Shown: positions 55,594-64,000 of the stretch, piece by piece | Layout of the letters: each line of letters opens with the position of its first letter | Position numbering within the stretch: the first letter of the stretch is position 1 | NCBI RefSeq assembly: GCF_015752045.1 | Contig: NZ_JADOUS010000012.1 | Span: 9,516 to 73,515, forward strand | Length of the DNA: 64,000 bases | Reading direction: 5' to 3' | DNA from: Arthrobacter_D sp015752045 | Lineage (GTDB): Bacteria > Actinomycetota > Actinomycetes > Actinomycetales > Micrococcaceae | Position numbers and translations under genes: made by a program | Notes under the pieces: model-generated | What the model saw: the letters and a program-made list of their open reading frames with translations, nothing else | Databases searched by the model: none | Told to the model about the DNA's origin: nothing

Positions 55594-56687
55594 ACCCAGC
55601 GCTCCTGACCTACAGCACGCTCGACCGGCAGGCGTTCGACGCCGTCGCCGCCGCGCACCCCGACGTGGTGATCCCGCTCGAGCAGACGCCCGACTGGGTC
55701 GACTTCGAGCGGGCCCTCGGGCGCACGCCGCTGGGTATCTGGGCCTACCGGGACGCCGCAGGCACGCTCGTCGCGACTGCCAGCTACGTGCACGTGGTGC
55801 GCCGCTTCCGTGAGTCCGTCGTCGTGGTCAACGGGCCGGTCTGGTACGCGGAGCGGACGCCCGCCGCCGAACGCCTGCTGATGGAGACCGTGCGTCGGCA
55901 GTTCCGCGATGATCCGACGGTGCATCCGCTCTACGTCCGCCTCCAGGTCGCCACCCTGCAGCCGCCCGCCACCGGCCCGATCGAACACGGCTGGTACGAG
56001 CGGGAGATCGTCGTCGACTTCACGCCGTCCGAGGCGGAGCTGCTGAAGAGCTTCAGGCCGAACGCCCGCAACAGCATCCGGCGGGCCCGACGCAACGGCA
56101 TCGAGGTCAGGAACATTCCTCGCGAGGAATGGAAGCGGGTCTTCGCGACCGAGCTGTACCCGATCCTCCGGGAAACGGCGGAGCGCGACGGGTTCCAGTC
56201 CTTCGACTCGTCCTACTACGAGACCCTGCTGACCGTGCTCGGCGACCATCTCCGCCTCCTCGTCGCCTATGGCGACGGGCAGCCCCTGAGCTGGCTCATC
56301 ACCACGGAGTACCGTGGCTACTCCGTCTACTACTTCGCCGGCAGCACGCAGGCCGCGCGCAGTACCTTCGCCCCCTACCTGCTCCTGTGGGAGGCGTTCA
56401 GGGCGCTCAAGGCCGCAGGCAACACAGCGTGCGGCCTGACGGGTGTCGAGAGCGAGAACTACCCCTCGCTCGCGAATGTCACGACGTTCAAGCGGAACTT
56501 CTCGAAGAACGTGGTGGTGGTGCCGACGACGTACGACGTCCCGCTGGATGCGGGCCGCTACTCGATGGTGTCGTCACTGCTGGCCGCGCGGCGGAGCGGA
56601 CCGGCGGCCGCGCGGCGGACCGTCGGCCGCCTCCGGCAGGCGGTCGGTCGGGCCGGTGTGCGCGGCCGGACGAACACGGAGAGCTAG
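55590..56687 (+). CDS. FemABX-type peptidoglycan interpeptide-bridge transferase
   Basis: The 365-residue soluble protein has two GNAT-like folds typical of Fem enzymes. PLEQTPDWVDFERALGR begins the first. SFRPNARNSIRRARRNGIEV and YYFAGSTQAARSTFAPYLLL identify the second. FemABX enzymes use aminoacyl-tRNA to add Gly, Ala or Ser to the lipid II side chain, as expected for an A3-alpha-type wall. The GTG start overlaps the preceding stop, and a basic Arg-rich tail ends the protein. Confidence 0.88.
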   Translation: MNPALLTYSTLDRQAFDAVAAAHPDVVIPLEQTPDWVDFERALGRTPLGIWAYRDAAGTLVATASYVHVVRRFRESVVVVNGPVWYAERTPAAERLLMETVRRQFRDDPTVHPLYVRLQVATLQPPATGPIEHGWYEREIVVDFTPSEAELLKSFRPNARNSIRRARRNGIEVRNIPREEWKRVFATELYPILRETAERDGFQSFDSSYYETLLTVLGDHLRLLVAYGDGQPLSWLITTEYRGYSVYYFAGSTQAARSTFAPYLLLWEAFRALKAAGNTACGLTGVESENYPSLANVTTFKRNFSKNVVVVPTTYDVPLDAGRYSMVSSLLAARRSGPAAARRTVGRLRQAVGRAGVRGRTNTES

Positions 56688-56724
56688 CCGGCGGGGATCG
56701 TCCCCGTCCGCGAGAGAGGAAGCC

Positions 56725-58167
56725 ATGGTAGATGTCGAGGTCGTCGGCGCCGGTCCGAACGGACTCGCGGCCGCCGTCGTCATGGCGCGCGCCGGCCTGT
56801 CCGTGCGGATCCACGAGGCGGCGCCTACCATCGGCGGCGGGTCCCGCTCCATCGAACTCATGGAGCAGGACCACCTCCACGACTTCTGCTCGGCCGTCCA
56901 CCCGATGGCCCTCGCGTCGCCATTCTTCCGCGCCTTCGAGCTGAGCCGCCGCATCGGGTTCGTGGTCCCCGAGGTCTCCTTCGCCCACCCGCTCGACGGC
57001 GGACGGGCCGGCATCGCCTACCGCAGCCTCGACGAGACGGTCCGGGGGCTCGGCGTGGACGGCGAGGCGTACCGGCGCCTCTTGCAGCCGCTCAGCGACC
57101 GCGAACAGGGCATCCTCGCGTTCACCCTCAACCACGTGGTGCGCGTCCCGAAGAAACCCGAGGCAGCCGTCCGCTTCGGCCTCGCGGTCCTCGACCAGGG
57201 ACTGCCGTGGTGGAACCGCCGCTTCAGCACGGAGGAGGCGAAGGGCCTCGTCACGGGCGTCATGGCGCACCCCGTCGGCACCCTGCCCTCCCTGACCGGC
57301 GCCGGCGCAGGCCTGGTGCTGAACCTCCTCGCGCACACCGTGGGCTGGCCCATCCCGGTCGGCGGATCGCAGTCCATCGCCGACGCCCTGGCGATCGACG
57401 TCCGGCAGCACGGCGGACAGATCGTCACGGACAGCAGGATCGAGACCCTCGCGGAGGTGTCGGACGCACGGGTGGTGCTGCTCGACGTCGCACCGAAGAC
57501 GTTCCAGTCCATGTCCAGGGGGCGCCTCCCGGCGGCCTACGAGAAGGCCCTGGCCGCCTTCACCTACGGCAACGCCGCGTGCAAGGTGGACTTCATCCTG
57601 TCCGGGCCCGTCCCGTGGACCCATCCCGAGCTGCACCGCGCCGGGACCGCGCACCTGGGCGGGACGCGGGAGGAGATCGCCGCCGGCGAGAAGCAGGTCA
57701 ACCAGGGTGTCCACCCGGACAGCCCGTACGTACTCCTCTCCCAGCCGTCGTCGTTCGACCCCACCCGCGCCCCCGAGGGCCGGCACACGCTCTGGACCTA
57801 CTGCCACGTGCCGCGCGGCTCCACGCAGGACATGGCGGAGGCGGTCACCGCGCAGATCGAGCGGTTCGCGCCCGGCTTCCGTGACGTCGTCGTCCGGAGC
57901 CACACGACGACGGCGAGCGAGCTCGAGGTCTACAACGCCAACTACGTGGGCGGGGACTTCAGCAGCGGAGCGGTGAACCTCCGCCAGATCGTCGCCCGCC
58001 CGGTGCCGTCCCTGGAGCCCTGGGCGACGCCGATCAAGGGGGTCTACCTCTGCTCGCAGTCCACCCCGCCCGGTCCGGGCGTGCACGGGATGGCCGGGCT
58101 CAACGCGGCGAAGCTGGCGCTCCGGCGCGAGTTCGGCCTGTCCGTGCCGGCCCTCGGCCTGTCGTAG
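56725..58167 (+). CDS. FAD-dependent oxidoreductase, phytoene desaturase-like
   Basis: The 480-residue flavoprotein has the N-terminal dinucleotide fold VEVVGAGPNGLAAAVVMARA and the CrtI/retinol-saturase closing motif STPPGPGVHGMAGLNAAKL. It may desaturate or saturate an isoprenoid or other lipid. No carotenoid genes are nearby, so the substrate is unknown. The ATG at 56725 has GAGAGAGGAAGCC before it and lies 37 bp after the Fem-like gene. Confidence 0.88.
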   Translation: MVDVEVVGAGPNGLAAAVVMARAGLSVRIHEAAPTIGGGSRSIELMEQDHLHDFCSAVHPMALASPFFRAFELSRRIGFVVPEVSFAHPLDGGRAGIAYRSLDETVRGLGVDGEAYRRLLQPLSDREQGILAFTLNHVVRVPKKPEAAVRFGLAVLDQGLPWWNRRFSTEEAKGLVTGVMAHPVGTLPSLTGAGAGLVLNLLAHTVGWPIPVGGSQSIADALAIDVRQHGGQIVTDSRIETLAEVSDARVVLLDVAPKTFQSMSRGRLPAAYEKALAAFTYGNAACKVDFILSGPVPWTHPELHRAGTAHLGGTREEIAAGEKQVNQGVHPDSPYVLLSQPSSFDPTRAPEGRHTLWTYCHVPRGSTQDMAEAVTAQIERFAPGFRDVVVRSHTTTASELEVYNANYVGGDFSSGAVNLRQIVARPVPSLEPWATPIKGVYLCSQSTPPGPGVHGMAGLNAAKLALRREFGLSVPALGLS

Positions 58168-58296
58168 GCCGTTACCTGAGGTAACTGTGACTGTCGCTGG
58201 CAGTTCACCCGCCGTTGACGGGCGGGTCGGGTGGGGACGGTTGGCTGGACGTGAGCGATCAACGCTTGCGTATCCTCCACCCGAAGGGATCCACCC

Positions 58297-59541
58297 ATGC
58301 CCCGTTTCGTCCGTTCCATCCGTTCGGCTGCCGCCGTCGCCGTCGGGCTCTCCTTCCTCGCTGTTCCCGCTCACGCCGTCCCGGCCGGTCCCGTCACCGA
58401 GGCGTCCGAGGGCCGCGGCGACGCCAAGGGTCAGGCTGGTCCGATTCTCGTGGGGCACCGCGGTGCCGGGGGTACGGCGCCCGAGAACACCGTGGCGGCC
58501 TTCAAGGACGGCCGGTCCTCAGGCGCGGACTTCATCGAGATCGACGTGCAGCTCAGTGCCGACGGTGTCCCGTTCCTCTTCCACGACGACACCCCCACCC
58601 GCACCACCAATGTGGCGGACGTCTTCCCGGACCGCGCCGGCGACCCGATCACGTCCTTCACGTGGGCCGAGCTGCAGCAGCTCGACGTCGGCGCGTACTT
58701 CGACGGGCGCTTCGTCGGCGAGAAGATCCCGCACCTCGACGACGCCGCCCGGGTGGCCACCCGCAACACCGGCGTGTACATCGAGATCAAGTCGCCGGTG
58801 AACTCGCCCGGCGTCGAGGAACTGGTGGCCGCCGAACTGAGCACCGATCCCGCCTGGCAGAAGCTGGTCGACGCGGACAAGGTGCAGGTGCTCGGCTTCG
58901 ACGAGTCCTCCAACCGCAGGTTCGCCGCCCTGGCACCGGAGGTGGAGCTGCAGCAGCTCACGGGTGCGGTCCCGGGGTCCGAGGTGCTGGCCGAGTGGGC
59001 TACGTTCGTGGATTCCGTCGGCGCGAACTACCGTGGCCTCACCGCCGCCGATGTCACCCGGGTCAAGGGGGCCGGCCTCGTGATGGGCGTCTACACGGTG
59101 AACTCGCCGGAAGCCGTGCAGGCCGTCGTGGACCTCGGTGTCGACGTTGTGACCACCGACTTCCCGATCCAGAACAGCCGCTACCTGAAGGGGATCCCCG
59201 TGTTCCCGGGTGCAGCCCTGGAGATCAGCGGAGCCGTGAACAACCCGGCGGGCGACGACGTCCTGCCGAACGCCGGCGAGTACGTGACGCTGCGCAACGT
59301 CTCCGGTGCCGCGGTTGACGTCAGCGGCTACTTCCTCCGGGATGCCGCGAACAACATCCTGCGTGTTGGGGAGGGCTACGTCCTGCAGCCCGGTGGTGAG
59401 CTGCGCGTCCACACCGGCCCCGGCACGAATACGCCGACCGCCTACTTCAACGCGATCCCGGCCTCCGTGCTCAACAACACCGGCGACTCGCTGGGGCTGT
59501 GGGCGCCGGACCTGCGCCTGGTGGACGTCTACGCGAACTAG
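58297..59541 (+). CDS. Secreted glycerophosphodiester phosphodiesterase with C-terminal lamin-tail domain
   Basis: The 414-residue protein has a Sec signal peptide (basic start, hydrophobic core, AHA cleavage near residue 27). A GDPD TIM barrel follows (about 48-300) with catalytic HRGAGGTAPENTVAAF, IEIDVQLSADGVPFLFHDD and the late DVVTTDFP. Residues about 305-414 form a lamin-tail-like beta-sandwich (NAGEYVTLRNVSGAAVDVSG). It should hydrolyse glycerophosphodiesters or teichoic-type polymers outside the cell. The LTD module may bind a surface or DNA. Confidence 0.9.
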   Translation: MPRFVRSIRSAAAVAVGLSFLAVPAHAVPAGPVTEASEGRGDAKGQAGPILVGHRGAGGTAPENTVAAFKDGRSSGADFIEIDVQLSADGVPFLFHDDTPTRTTNVADVFPDRAGDPITSFTWAELQQLDVGAYFDGRFVGEKIPHLDDAARVATRNTGVYIEIKSPVNSPGVEELVAAELSTDPAWQKLVDADKVQVLGFDESSNRRFAALAPEVELQQLTGAVPGSEVLAEWATFVDSVGANYRGLTAADVTRVKGAGLVMGVYTVNSPEAVQAVVDLGVDVVTTDFPIQNSRYLKGIPVFPGAALEISGAVNNPAGDDVLPNAGEYVTLRNVSGAAVDVSGYFLRDAANNILRVGEGYVLQPGGELRVHTGPGTNTPTAYFNAIPASVLNNTGDSLGLWAPDLRLVDVYAN

Positions 59542-59563
59542 CTTTTCTCGCGGGCGAACCCAC

Positions 59564-59604
59564 GGAGCCCGGTCGGAGGCTGAGCCGGCCCCCGACCGGG
59601 CTCC
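59564..59604 (+). terminator. Terminator after the GDPD gene
   Basis: A 13-bp stem (GGAGCCCGGTCGG with CCGACCGGGCTCC) lies 23 bases after the stop codon. Confidence 0.75.
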
Positions 59605-59834
59605 GCGGTGCGCCTGAGCGGGGCCTTGTCCGGGTCAGGGACCGCCCCGACCACCAGCACGGTCCCACTGTCGGGACCTTCGACTCTCCTCCAGGGTGGA
59701 CGCCACTGAGAAGCTCGACCCGCTCGCTTCGTCGGGGTCGGCCCGGGAGCTCCAACTCGCCAGGAGGCGCACACGCTCGCGACGCCGACGAGGGCCCATC
59801 ACATCATGTGCACCCAGGCAGGAGAGGCGTTGCA

Positions 59835-61004
59835 ATGGAAGTACTCCCACATACCCGGAGGGTTCTCGCCGCAGTTCTTGCGGTGATCACTCTCGTCCTG
59901 GCTACAGGGTCGGCGTCGGTCGCTGCGTCTCCGGCGTCGGGCCCGTCCACCGTGCCCGCTGTGGTCAACGATGGCGTCGGACCGCAGTTCTACGGTGATT
60001 CGGTCATCGATATCACGAATGACGTTGACGGGGACGTGTACGCAGCCGGTCAAAGTGTCACCATTTCCGGTGATGTCACCGGTGATGTGATCGCAGCAGC
60101 CCAGACCATCACCATCACCGGGAACGTGGACGGCAATGTCCGGCTCGCAGGGCAGGACGTCACCATCAACGGTGCCATCGCACGCAGTGGAACGATCTTC
60201 GCGTCGATCGTGAAAGTCACCGACGCGGGCTCGTTCGGCGGCGACCTGGTGGGTGCCGCGGAGAGCATCGTGCTCACGGGGGCGGTCGGCCGTGATGTCG
60301 TCGTCGGCGTCGGAAGCCTCACCATCGATGGAACGGTCGGCGGGAACGTCACCTACACCAGCGACAGGGACGCGCGGATCGCCGGGGGCGCGGTCAGTGG
60401 CACGGTGGAGCGTGTCGTGTCACCGGAGCCGCCCACGGTCGAAGCCTCACCGTGGGCGATGTTCATCGGCTGGCTCCTGGGGCTGCTCTATGCGCTGGTC
60501 GCGCTGAGCCTCGTGACAGCACTCGCTGGATTACTCCTTCCGCGCGTGTTGCATCGGGTCACCAATCACCTCGTCCCGACGCCGTGGAGGGCCCTGCTCG
60601 TCGGATTCGTAGCGTCGATCGCTGTCCCAATCGCACTGGTGGTGATCCTCGTGACGATCATCGGGGCGCCTCTCGCGCTTGCCGGATTCCTGATCTGGCT
60701 CACCCTCACGCTGGCGACCTTCGTGCACGTCGCGTACTACATCGGAAGGCTCCTGTTCCGGGGTGACCAGCCCCCGGTGGTGAAGGCTCTGGTCGGCGGT
60801 GTGATCCTCATCGTTGCGCTGCAGATCCCGTGGCTGAACATCGCGGTCTGGGCTGCCATGGTGCTCCTGGGTCTCGGGGCGCAACTCCTGGCGATCTACG
60901 ATCAGCGGCCGTGGCGCCGCACCTGGACCGAGGGAGAGGCCGCCCCGGATGCTCCCGCCGTCAAGTCGATGACGGACCAGGGCTTCACTGAAACACAACC
61001 CTGA
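59835..61004 (+). CDS. Bactofilin-like repeat protein with C-terminal membrane domain
   Basis: The 389-residue product has a signal-type N-terminus (residues 1-32). About 140 residues of short beta repeats rich in Gly-Asp-Val follow (DVDGDVYAAGQSVTISGDV and similar), typical of polymer-forming bactofilin/beta-helix folds. Four or five membrane helices occupy residues 215-365, and the tail is acidic. The beta-helix should be extracytoplasmic. The ATG at 59835 follows AGGAGAGG. Function is unknown; envelope scaffolding is an inference. Confidence 0.8.
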   Translation: MEVLPHTRRVLAAVLAVITLVLATGSASVAASPASGPSTVPAVVNDGVGPQFYGDSVIDITNDVDGDVYAAGQSVTISGDVTGDVIAAAQTITITGNVDGNVRLAGQDVTINGAIARSGTIFASIVKVTDAGSFGGDLVGAAESIVLTGAVGRDVVVGVGSLTIDGTVGGNVTYTSDRDARIAGGAVSGTVERVVSPEPPTVEASPWAMFIGWLLGLLYALVALSLVTALAGLLLPRVLHRVTNHLVPTPWRALLVGFVASIAVPIALVVILVTIIGAPLALAGFLIWLTLTLATFVHVAYYIGRLLFRGDQPPVVKALVGGVILIVALQIPWLNIAVWAAMVLLGLGAQLLAIYDQRPWRRTWTEGEAAPDAPAVKSMTDQGFTETQP

Positions 61005-61061
61005 TACTGCTCAGGGGCACCTGGCTCGATCAGATTCACCCGGAGTGGGGGACGCGTGATC

Positions 61062-61085
61062 GTCCCAGAGTCGAGACTCTGGGAC
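61062..61085 (+). terminator. Terminator after the bactofilin-like gene
   Basis: A 10-bp stem (GTCCCAGAGT with ACTCTGGGAC) around CGAG is followed by GAAAAG. It lies between two rightward genes. Confidence 0.65.
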
Positions 61086-61113
61086 GAAAAGCTCCACTAG
61101 ATCGGACCTCGGA

Positions 61114-61509
61114 ATGATTCGTTTCCTGATACACATCCTGATCAATCTCGCCACGGCAGCGATCGGGCTGCTCCTCGCGGGTTGGATCGTTCCCGGTGTG
61201 GTGCTGCAGCCGGCTGGTTTCGTTGTTGCGGTGGTCGTCTTCGCCCTCGCCCAGGGTGTGCTCGGGCCGTTCGTGTTCAACGTCGCCCGGCAGTATGCGT
61301 CGGCGATCCTTGGAGGAATCGGGCTGGTCACCACCCTGATCGCCCTGGCTATCGCGTCATGGTTCGACGGCGGGCTTGAGATCAGCGGCTTCATGGCGTG
61401 GGTGGGCGCCACCCTCCTCGTCTGGATTGTGACTGCTCTCGGCGGGTGGCTTCTGGGGTGGCTGTTCATCACCCGCCGTCGGGGAAAGAAGAGCAAGGCC
61501 GCCCAGTAG
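61114..61509 (+). CDS. Phage-holin-family (PF04020-type) membrane protein
   Basis: The 131-residue protein has four hydrophobic helices with the family pattern: N-terminal FLIHILINLATAAIGLLLAG, the mid-protein ALAQGVLGPFVF and a basic tail RRRGKKSKAAQ. Chromosomal members are common small membrane proteins and need not relate to phage lysis. No other phage gene lies nearby. No strong ribosome site was seen. Confidence 0.8.
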   Translation: MIRFLIHILINLATAAIGLLLAGWIVPGVVLQPAGFVVAVVVFALAQGVLGPFVFNVARQYASAILGGIGLVTTLIALAIASWFDGGLEISGFMAWVGATLLVWIVTALGGWLLGWLFITRRRGKKSKAAQ

Positions 61510-61599
61510 CCAAGCCGCAGCATTGTCGTCTTCACCTTCTGGTGTGACGCGGTCCTCGGAGCCACAGAAGTCAGCGAGAACCGGTTCGGACTACTAAGC

Positions 61600-61976
61600 A
61601 GCAGCCGACTGATTTGGGCCGTCTTAGCCTGGAAAGGCGGTCTGACTCGCGAAGCCCGCCTGCGGTGCACGATGACCGAGTCGAGTGGGAATTCACAGCG
61701 ACGGGCCCGGATCAGTTGTGGCTCACGGACATCACCGAGCACCGCACCGACGAGGACAAGCTCTACTTGTGCGCGATCAAGGATGTCTACTCCAACCGGA
61801 CCGGGCTATCCCTTCGATTCCCGGATGAAAGCGTCCCTTGCCGTCTCGGCCTCCCACAACGCGATAGGTCGTCAACGGCGCCTCGGGAGGCTCACGCCGG
61901 TCGAATTTGAGTCGATAACGGCCTCAAAGCCGCCTGACAACACTGAACCCGGAGAGTCAACGGAATCCGGGGCAGT
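61600..61976 (+). pseudogene. Decayed IS3-family transposase fragment
   Basis: Pieces of an IS3-type integrase can be read only by switching frames. RLIWAVLAWKGGLTREARL is in one frame. AVHDDRVEWEFTATGPDQLW and TDITEHRTDEDKLYLCAIKD lie in a second, and FDSRMKASLAVSASHNAI is back in the first. The sequence then jumps to RRLGRLTPVEFES from the transposase C-terminus, so about 100 catalytic codons are deleted. GAGTCAACGGAATCCGGGGC at 61954 may be the remains of the right inverted repeat. The gene is non-functional, and the left end was not identified. Confidence 0.8.
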
Positions 61977-62143
61977 GCCGCAGGTCGCGCTTGTCAGCAA
62001 GTATGACAAGCCACCGTTACTAGGTATACCTGCGCCATTGGGACGCGAATGCGCGTAGGCTCCATGCCACTGCCAGTCGTGTTGACCGACCCACGCGGTT
62101 CATGGTCTTGTCCGGCTCGGTCCCATAGAGGGGAACTACAGGT

Positions 62144-63931
62144 TTGCTGAAGCACAACGGTGGTACCCACAGCAGCGGTGTCGGTGAGCACGATCCCGGG
62201 CGTGGCGATGACGGGAGTGGTCTCGCTGGGGTGCTCGCGGCGGCTCGGACGGCGACCGCTGATATCGCCGTGATCACCGACGCCGAGCAGCTCATCACGT
62301 ACATGTCGGCCTCGTTCACGGCGATGACGGGGTATGGGCCGGCAGATCTGATAGGCGAGAATTGCCGGGTCTTGCAAGGTCCGGGCACCGACCCCGGCAC
62401 GACCCGACAGATCAAGGATCTTTTGGCCTCAGGGCAAGTGTTTGAGGGGGAGATCCTTAATTACCGCAAAGACGGGTCTGTGTTCTGGGCTGAGTTGAAG
62501 ATCGTCCCGATGTGGGTTGGTACAGGATCCGAGGTCACCCATTATGTGAGTGTTCAACGCGATATCAGCAATAAGGTCGCGTTGCTGAAGCAGCTGGAGG
62601 CCCAGGCTATTCACGATCGCGTGACGGGGCTGCCAAACCGGATTGCGGCAGAACGGGCCGTTGATGAAGCCGTTCAGTACGCCCCTGACGGGGACCGGAG
62701 GGTAGCGGTTGGCCTGATCGACCTGGATGATTTTCGTGTCGTGAACAACACCCTAGGCCATGCGGCAGGGGACTCGGTCCTGCAGCAATGGGCCACCCGC
62801 GTCCTCGCTCGCCTTCGCGACGGCGACGTGCTGGCCCGGATGGGTGGGGACGAATTCCTTCTGATTCTTGGCAGCATCAACCGCGCCACCCTGCACGAGG
62901 ACCTGCCTGGAATCATGGATCGTCTCCATGAGGCCGTGGAAAAGCCGTTCACCGTGAATGATCAGCAGATCTCTATTGGCATGAGCATGGGGATCGCGGT
63001 GGTTCCTGAAGACGGCACCGATAGCCAATCCATCCTGCGCAGCGCAGATGAAGCCCTCTACGCGGCCAAGGAACGACGCAGCGATGGTGCTTCCTGGTGG
63101 GAGACTGCAGCCAATGCCCACACACATCCCGGCGGACTTGGGAGCAGGAGGAGTGCGGGGGGTGCCTGGGATGTCATGGGACTCGGTTCCCGAGAGGGGG
63201 AAGGAACCGAGTCGAGTATTTATCGCAAAGCGCTCAGGTGCGGAAACGTCGTGGTCCACTTCCAGCCCATCGTGGACCTTCGTGACGGGCTGGTCACCTT
63301 GTTCGAGGCCCTGGCGCGTCTTGAGGTACCAGGGGGCCGTATCGCGAACCCCGATGAGTTCCTGCCTCACCTTGATCCCGCGGATTTGCGCATCCTTTTC
63401 GACCATGTTCTCGATCAGGGATTGGCTTTGATTGCCGGCTGGGACCGACCGGGTGTGCGCCCCAACATCGCGGTGAACCTGCCGCCAGAAATTTTGCACG
63501 ACATCACTTTGGTTAGCTCTATCGGGGAGCAGTTGCGCACCCACAACATCGAGCCCGGCGGGCTGGGACTGGAACTGCTGGAGTCCCAGACCTTGAGTTT
63601 GGAGACACAGCGGGCCGCGCTGCAGCAACTTTCCGAGATCGGTGTCCGGCTTGCCATGGATGACCTCGGATCCGGGCACAGCAGCTTGCAGAGACTTTCG
63701 TCCTTCCCGTTCACTGCCATCAAACTCGACCGCGGCCTATTCCTTCATGTTTATGCCAGGCCGCTGGAAACCCTCAGCATCATGGCGACCCTCCTCCAGA
63801 TGGGCAGGGACCTGGGAATGACTGTTGTCATCGAAGGACTTGAGGACGAGGCGCTGACTGAGGCAGCGAGCATCCTTGGCGTGCCCTTAGGGCAGGGCTA
63901 TTACTGGCCCTTCGCAGTTGAGCGTGGGTAG
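62144..63931 (+). CDS. LOV (PAS)-GGDEF-EAL protein, putative blue-light-regulated c-di-GMP enzyme
   Basis: The 595-residue protein starts with a PAS domain (about 36-145) bearing the LOV signature GENCRVLQGP, whose Cys74 would form the flavin adduct, and NYRKDGSVFW plus VSVQRD (Asn106, Gln138). A helical linker leads to a GGDEF domain (about 155-310, intact GGDEF at 234-238), an 80-residue low-complexity linker and an EAL domain (about 355-595, EAL at 388-390, DDLGSGHSS, QGYYW). Both cyclase and phosphodiesterase motifs look complete. The second flavin-contact Asn seems to be Ala116. The TTG start is uncertain. It lies beside an IS3 remnant. Confidence 0.88.
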   Translation: MLKHNGGTHSSGVGEHDPGRGDDGSGLAGVLAAARTATADIAVITDAEQLITYMSASFTAMTGYGPADLIGENCRVLQGPGTDPGTTRQIKDLLASGQVFEGEILNYRKDGSVFWAELKIVPMWVGTGSEVTHYVSVQRDISNKVALLKQLEAQAIHDRVTGLPNRIAAERAVDEAVQYAPDGDRRVAVGLIDLDDFRVVNNTLGHAAGDSVLQQWATRVLARLRDGDVLARMGGDEFLLILGSINRATLHEDLPGIMDRLHEAVEKPFTVNDQQISIGMSMGIAVVPEDGTDSQSILRSADEALYAAKERRSDGASWWETAANAHTHPGGLGSRRSAGGAWDVMGLGSREGEGTESSIYRKALRCGNVVVHFQPIVDLRDGLVTLFEALARLEVPGGRIANPDEFLPHLDPADLRILFDHVLDQGLALIAGWDRPGVRPNIAVNLPPEILHDITLVSSIGEQLRTHNIEPGGLGLELLESQTLSLETQRAALQQLSEIGVRLAMDDLGSGHSSLQRLSSFPFTAIKLDRGLFLHVYARPLETLSIMATLLQMGRDLGMTVVIEGLEDEALTEAASILGVPLGQGYYWPFAVERG

Positions 63932-64000
63932 GGCGGTCAGGGGCTGACTCGGTAGGGTTGGCTGCTGTTGGTGCGGCGTGGTGCGGCGGGAATGAGGTCA

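Noticed and set aside
61114..61509. Prophage remnant suggested by a holin-family protein
   Set aside because: No lysin, capsid or integrase is nearby. This family is common as a chromosomal membrane protein.

Overview
The window is the conserved replication-origin region of a high-G+C actinobacterium, most likely a Micrococcaceae member close to Arthrobacter. The evidence is the gene order fhaA-fhaB-pstP-rodA-pbpA-pknA-pknB, crgA, gyrA-gyrB-dciA-recF-gnd-dnaN-dnaA and rpmH-rnpA-yidD-yidC-jag-rsmG-parA-parB, plus mycothiol synthesis (mshA with ino1), a class E sortase, a DLW-39-type micro-protein and frequent GTG starts. No prophage or CRISPR array was seen.

Layout. 0-1.4 kb: 3' end of a dnaE2-like error-prone polymerase gene, then tRNA-Leu. 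1.8-11.4 kb: one tightly coupled rightward operon for growth and division signalling (two FHA proteins, PP2C phosphatase, RodA/FtsW, class B PBP, two PASTA kinases). 11.4-17.3 kb: a glutamine amidotransferase, sortase E with a tiny membrane partner, CrgA, rhomboid protease, cyclophilin, a membrane-anchored Ala-rich protein and an EamA transporter. 17.3-27.4 kb: tRNA-Ala, DLW-39, tRNA-Ile, a DUF3566 protein, gyrase, DciA, RecF, 6-phosphogluconate dehydrogenase and DnaN, all leftward. 27.4-29.8 kb: oriC-type DNA on both sides of dnaA. 29.8-35.7 kb: the rightward rpmH-to-parB cluster.

35.7-39.0 kb is unusual. About 3.2 kb between parB and trxA has no credible gene but holds six parS palindromes (one degenerate), with two more inside parA and parB. 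It also has a phased hexamer array and a 9-bp tandem repeat. It looks like a centromere-like ParB loading zone. 39-44.6 kb is the leftward cluster NUDIX-murJ-pseudokinase-trxB-trxA. It matches the mycobacterial order as I recall it, except that sigM and cwlM are absent.

44.7-61.5 kb holds rightward metabolic and envelope genes: pcnA, a histidine phosphatase, DUF418 (leftward), mshA, fhs, ino1 (leftward), GT87, a Fem-like transferase, a phytoene-desaturase-like oxidoreductase, a secreted GDPD-lamin-tail protein, a bactofilin-like membrane protein and a holin-family membrane protein. 61.6-64 kb is accessory: a decayed IS3-type transposase followed by a LOV-GGDEF-EAL gene, apparently a blue-light-responsive c-di-GMP enzyme.

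The two strongest leads outside standard annotation are the parS-rich gene desert and a tight cluster of four perfect DnaA boxes between crgA and the rhomboid gene, about 14 kb from dnaA and denser than the boxes at oriC itself.
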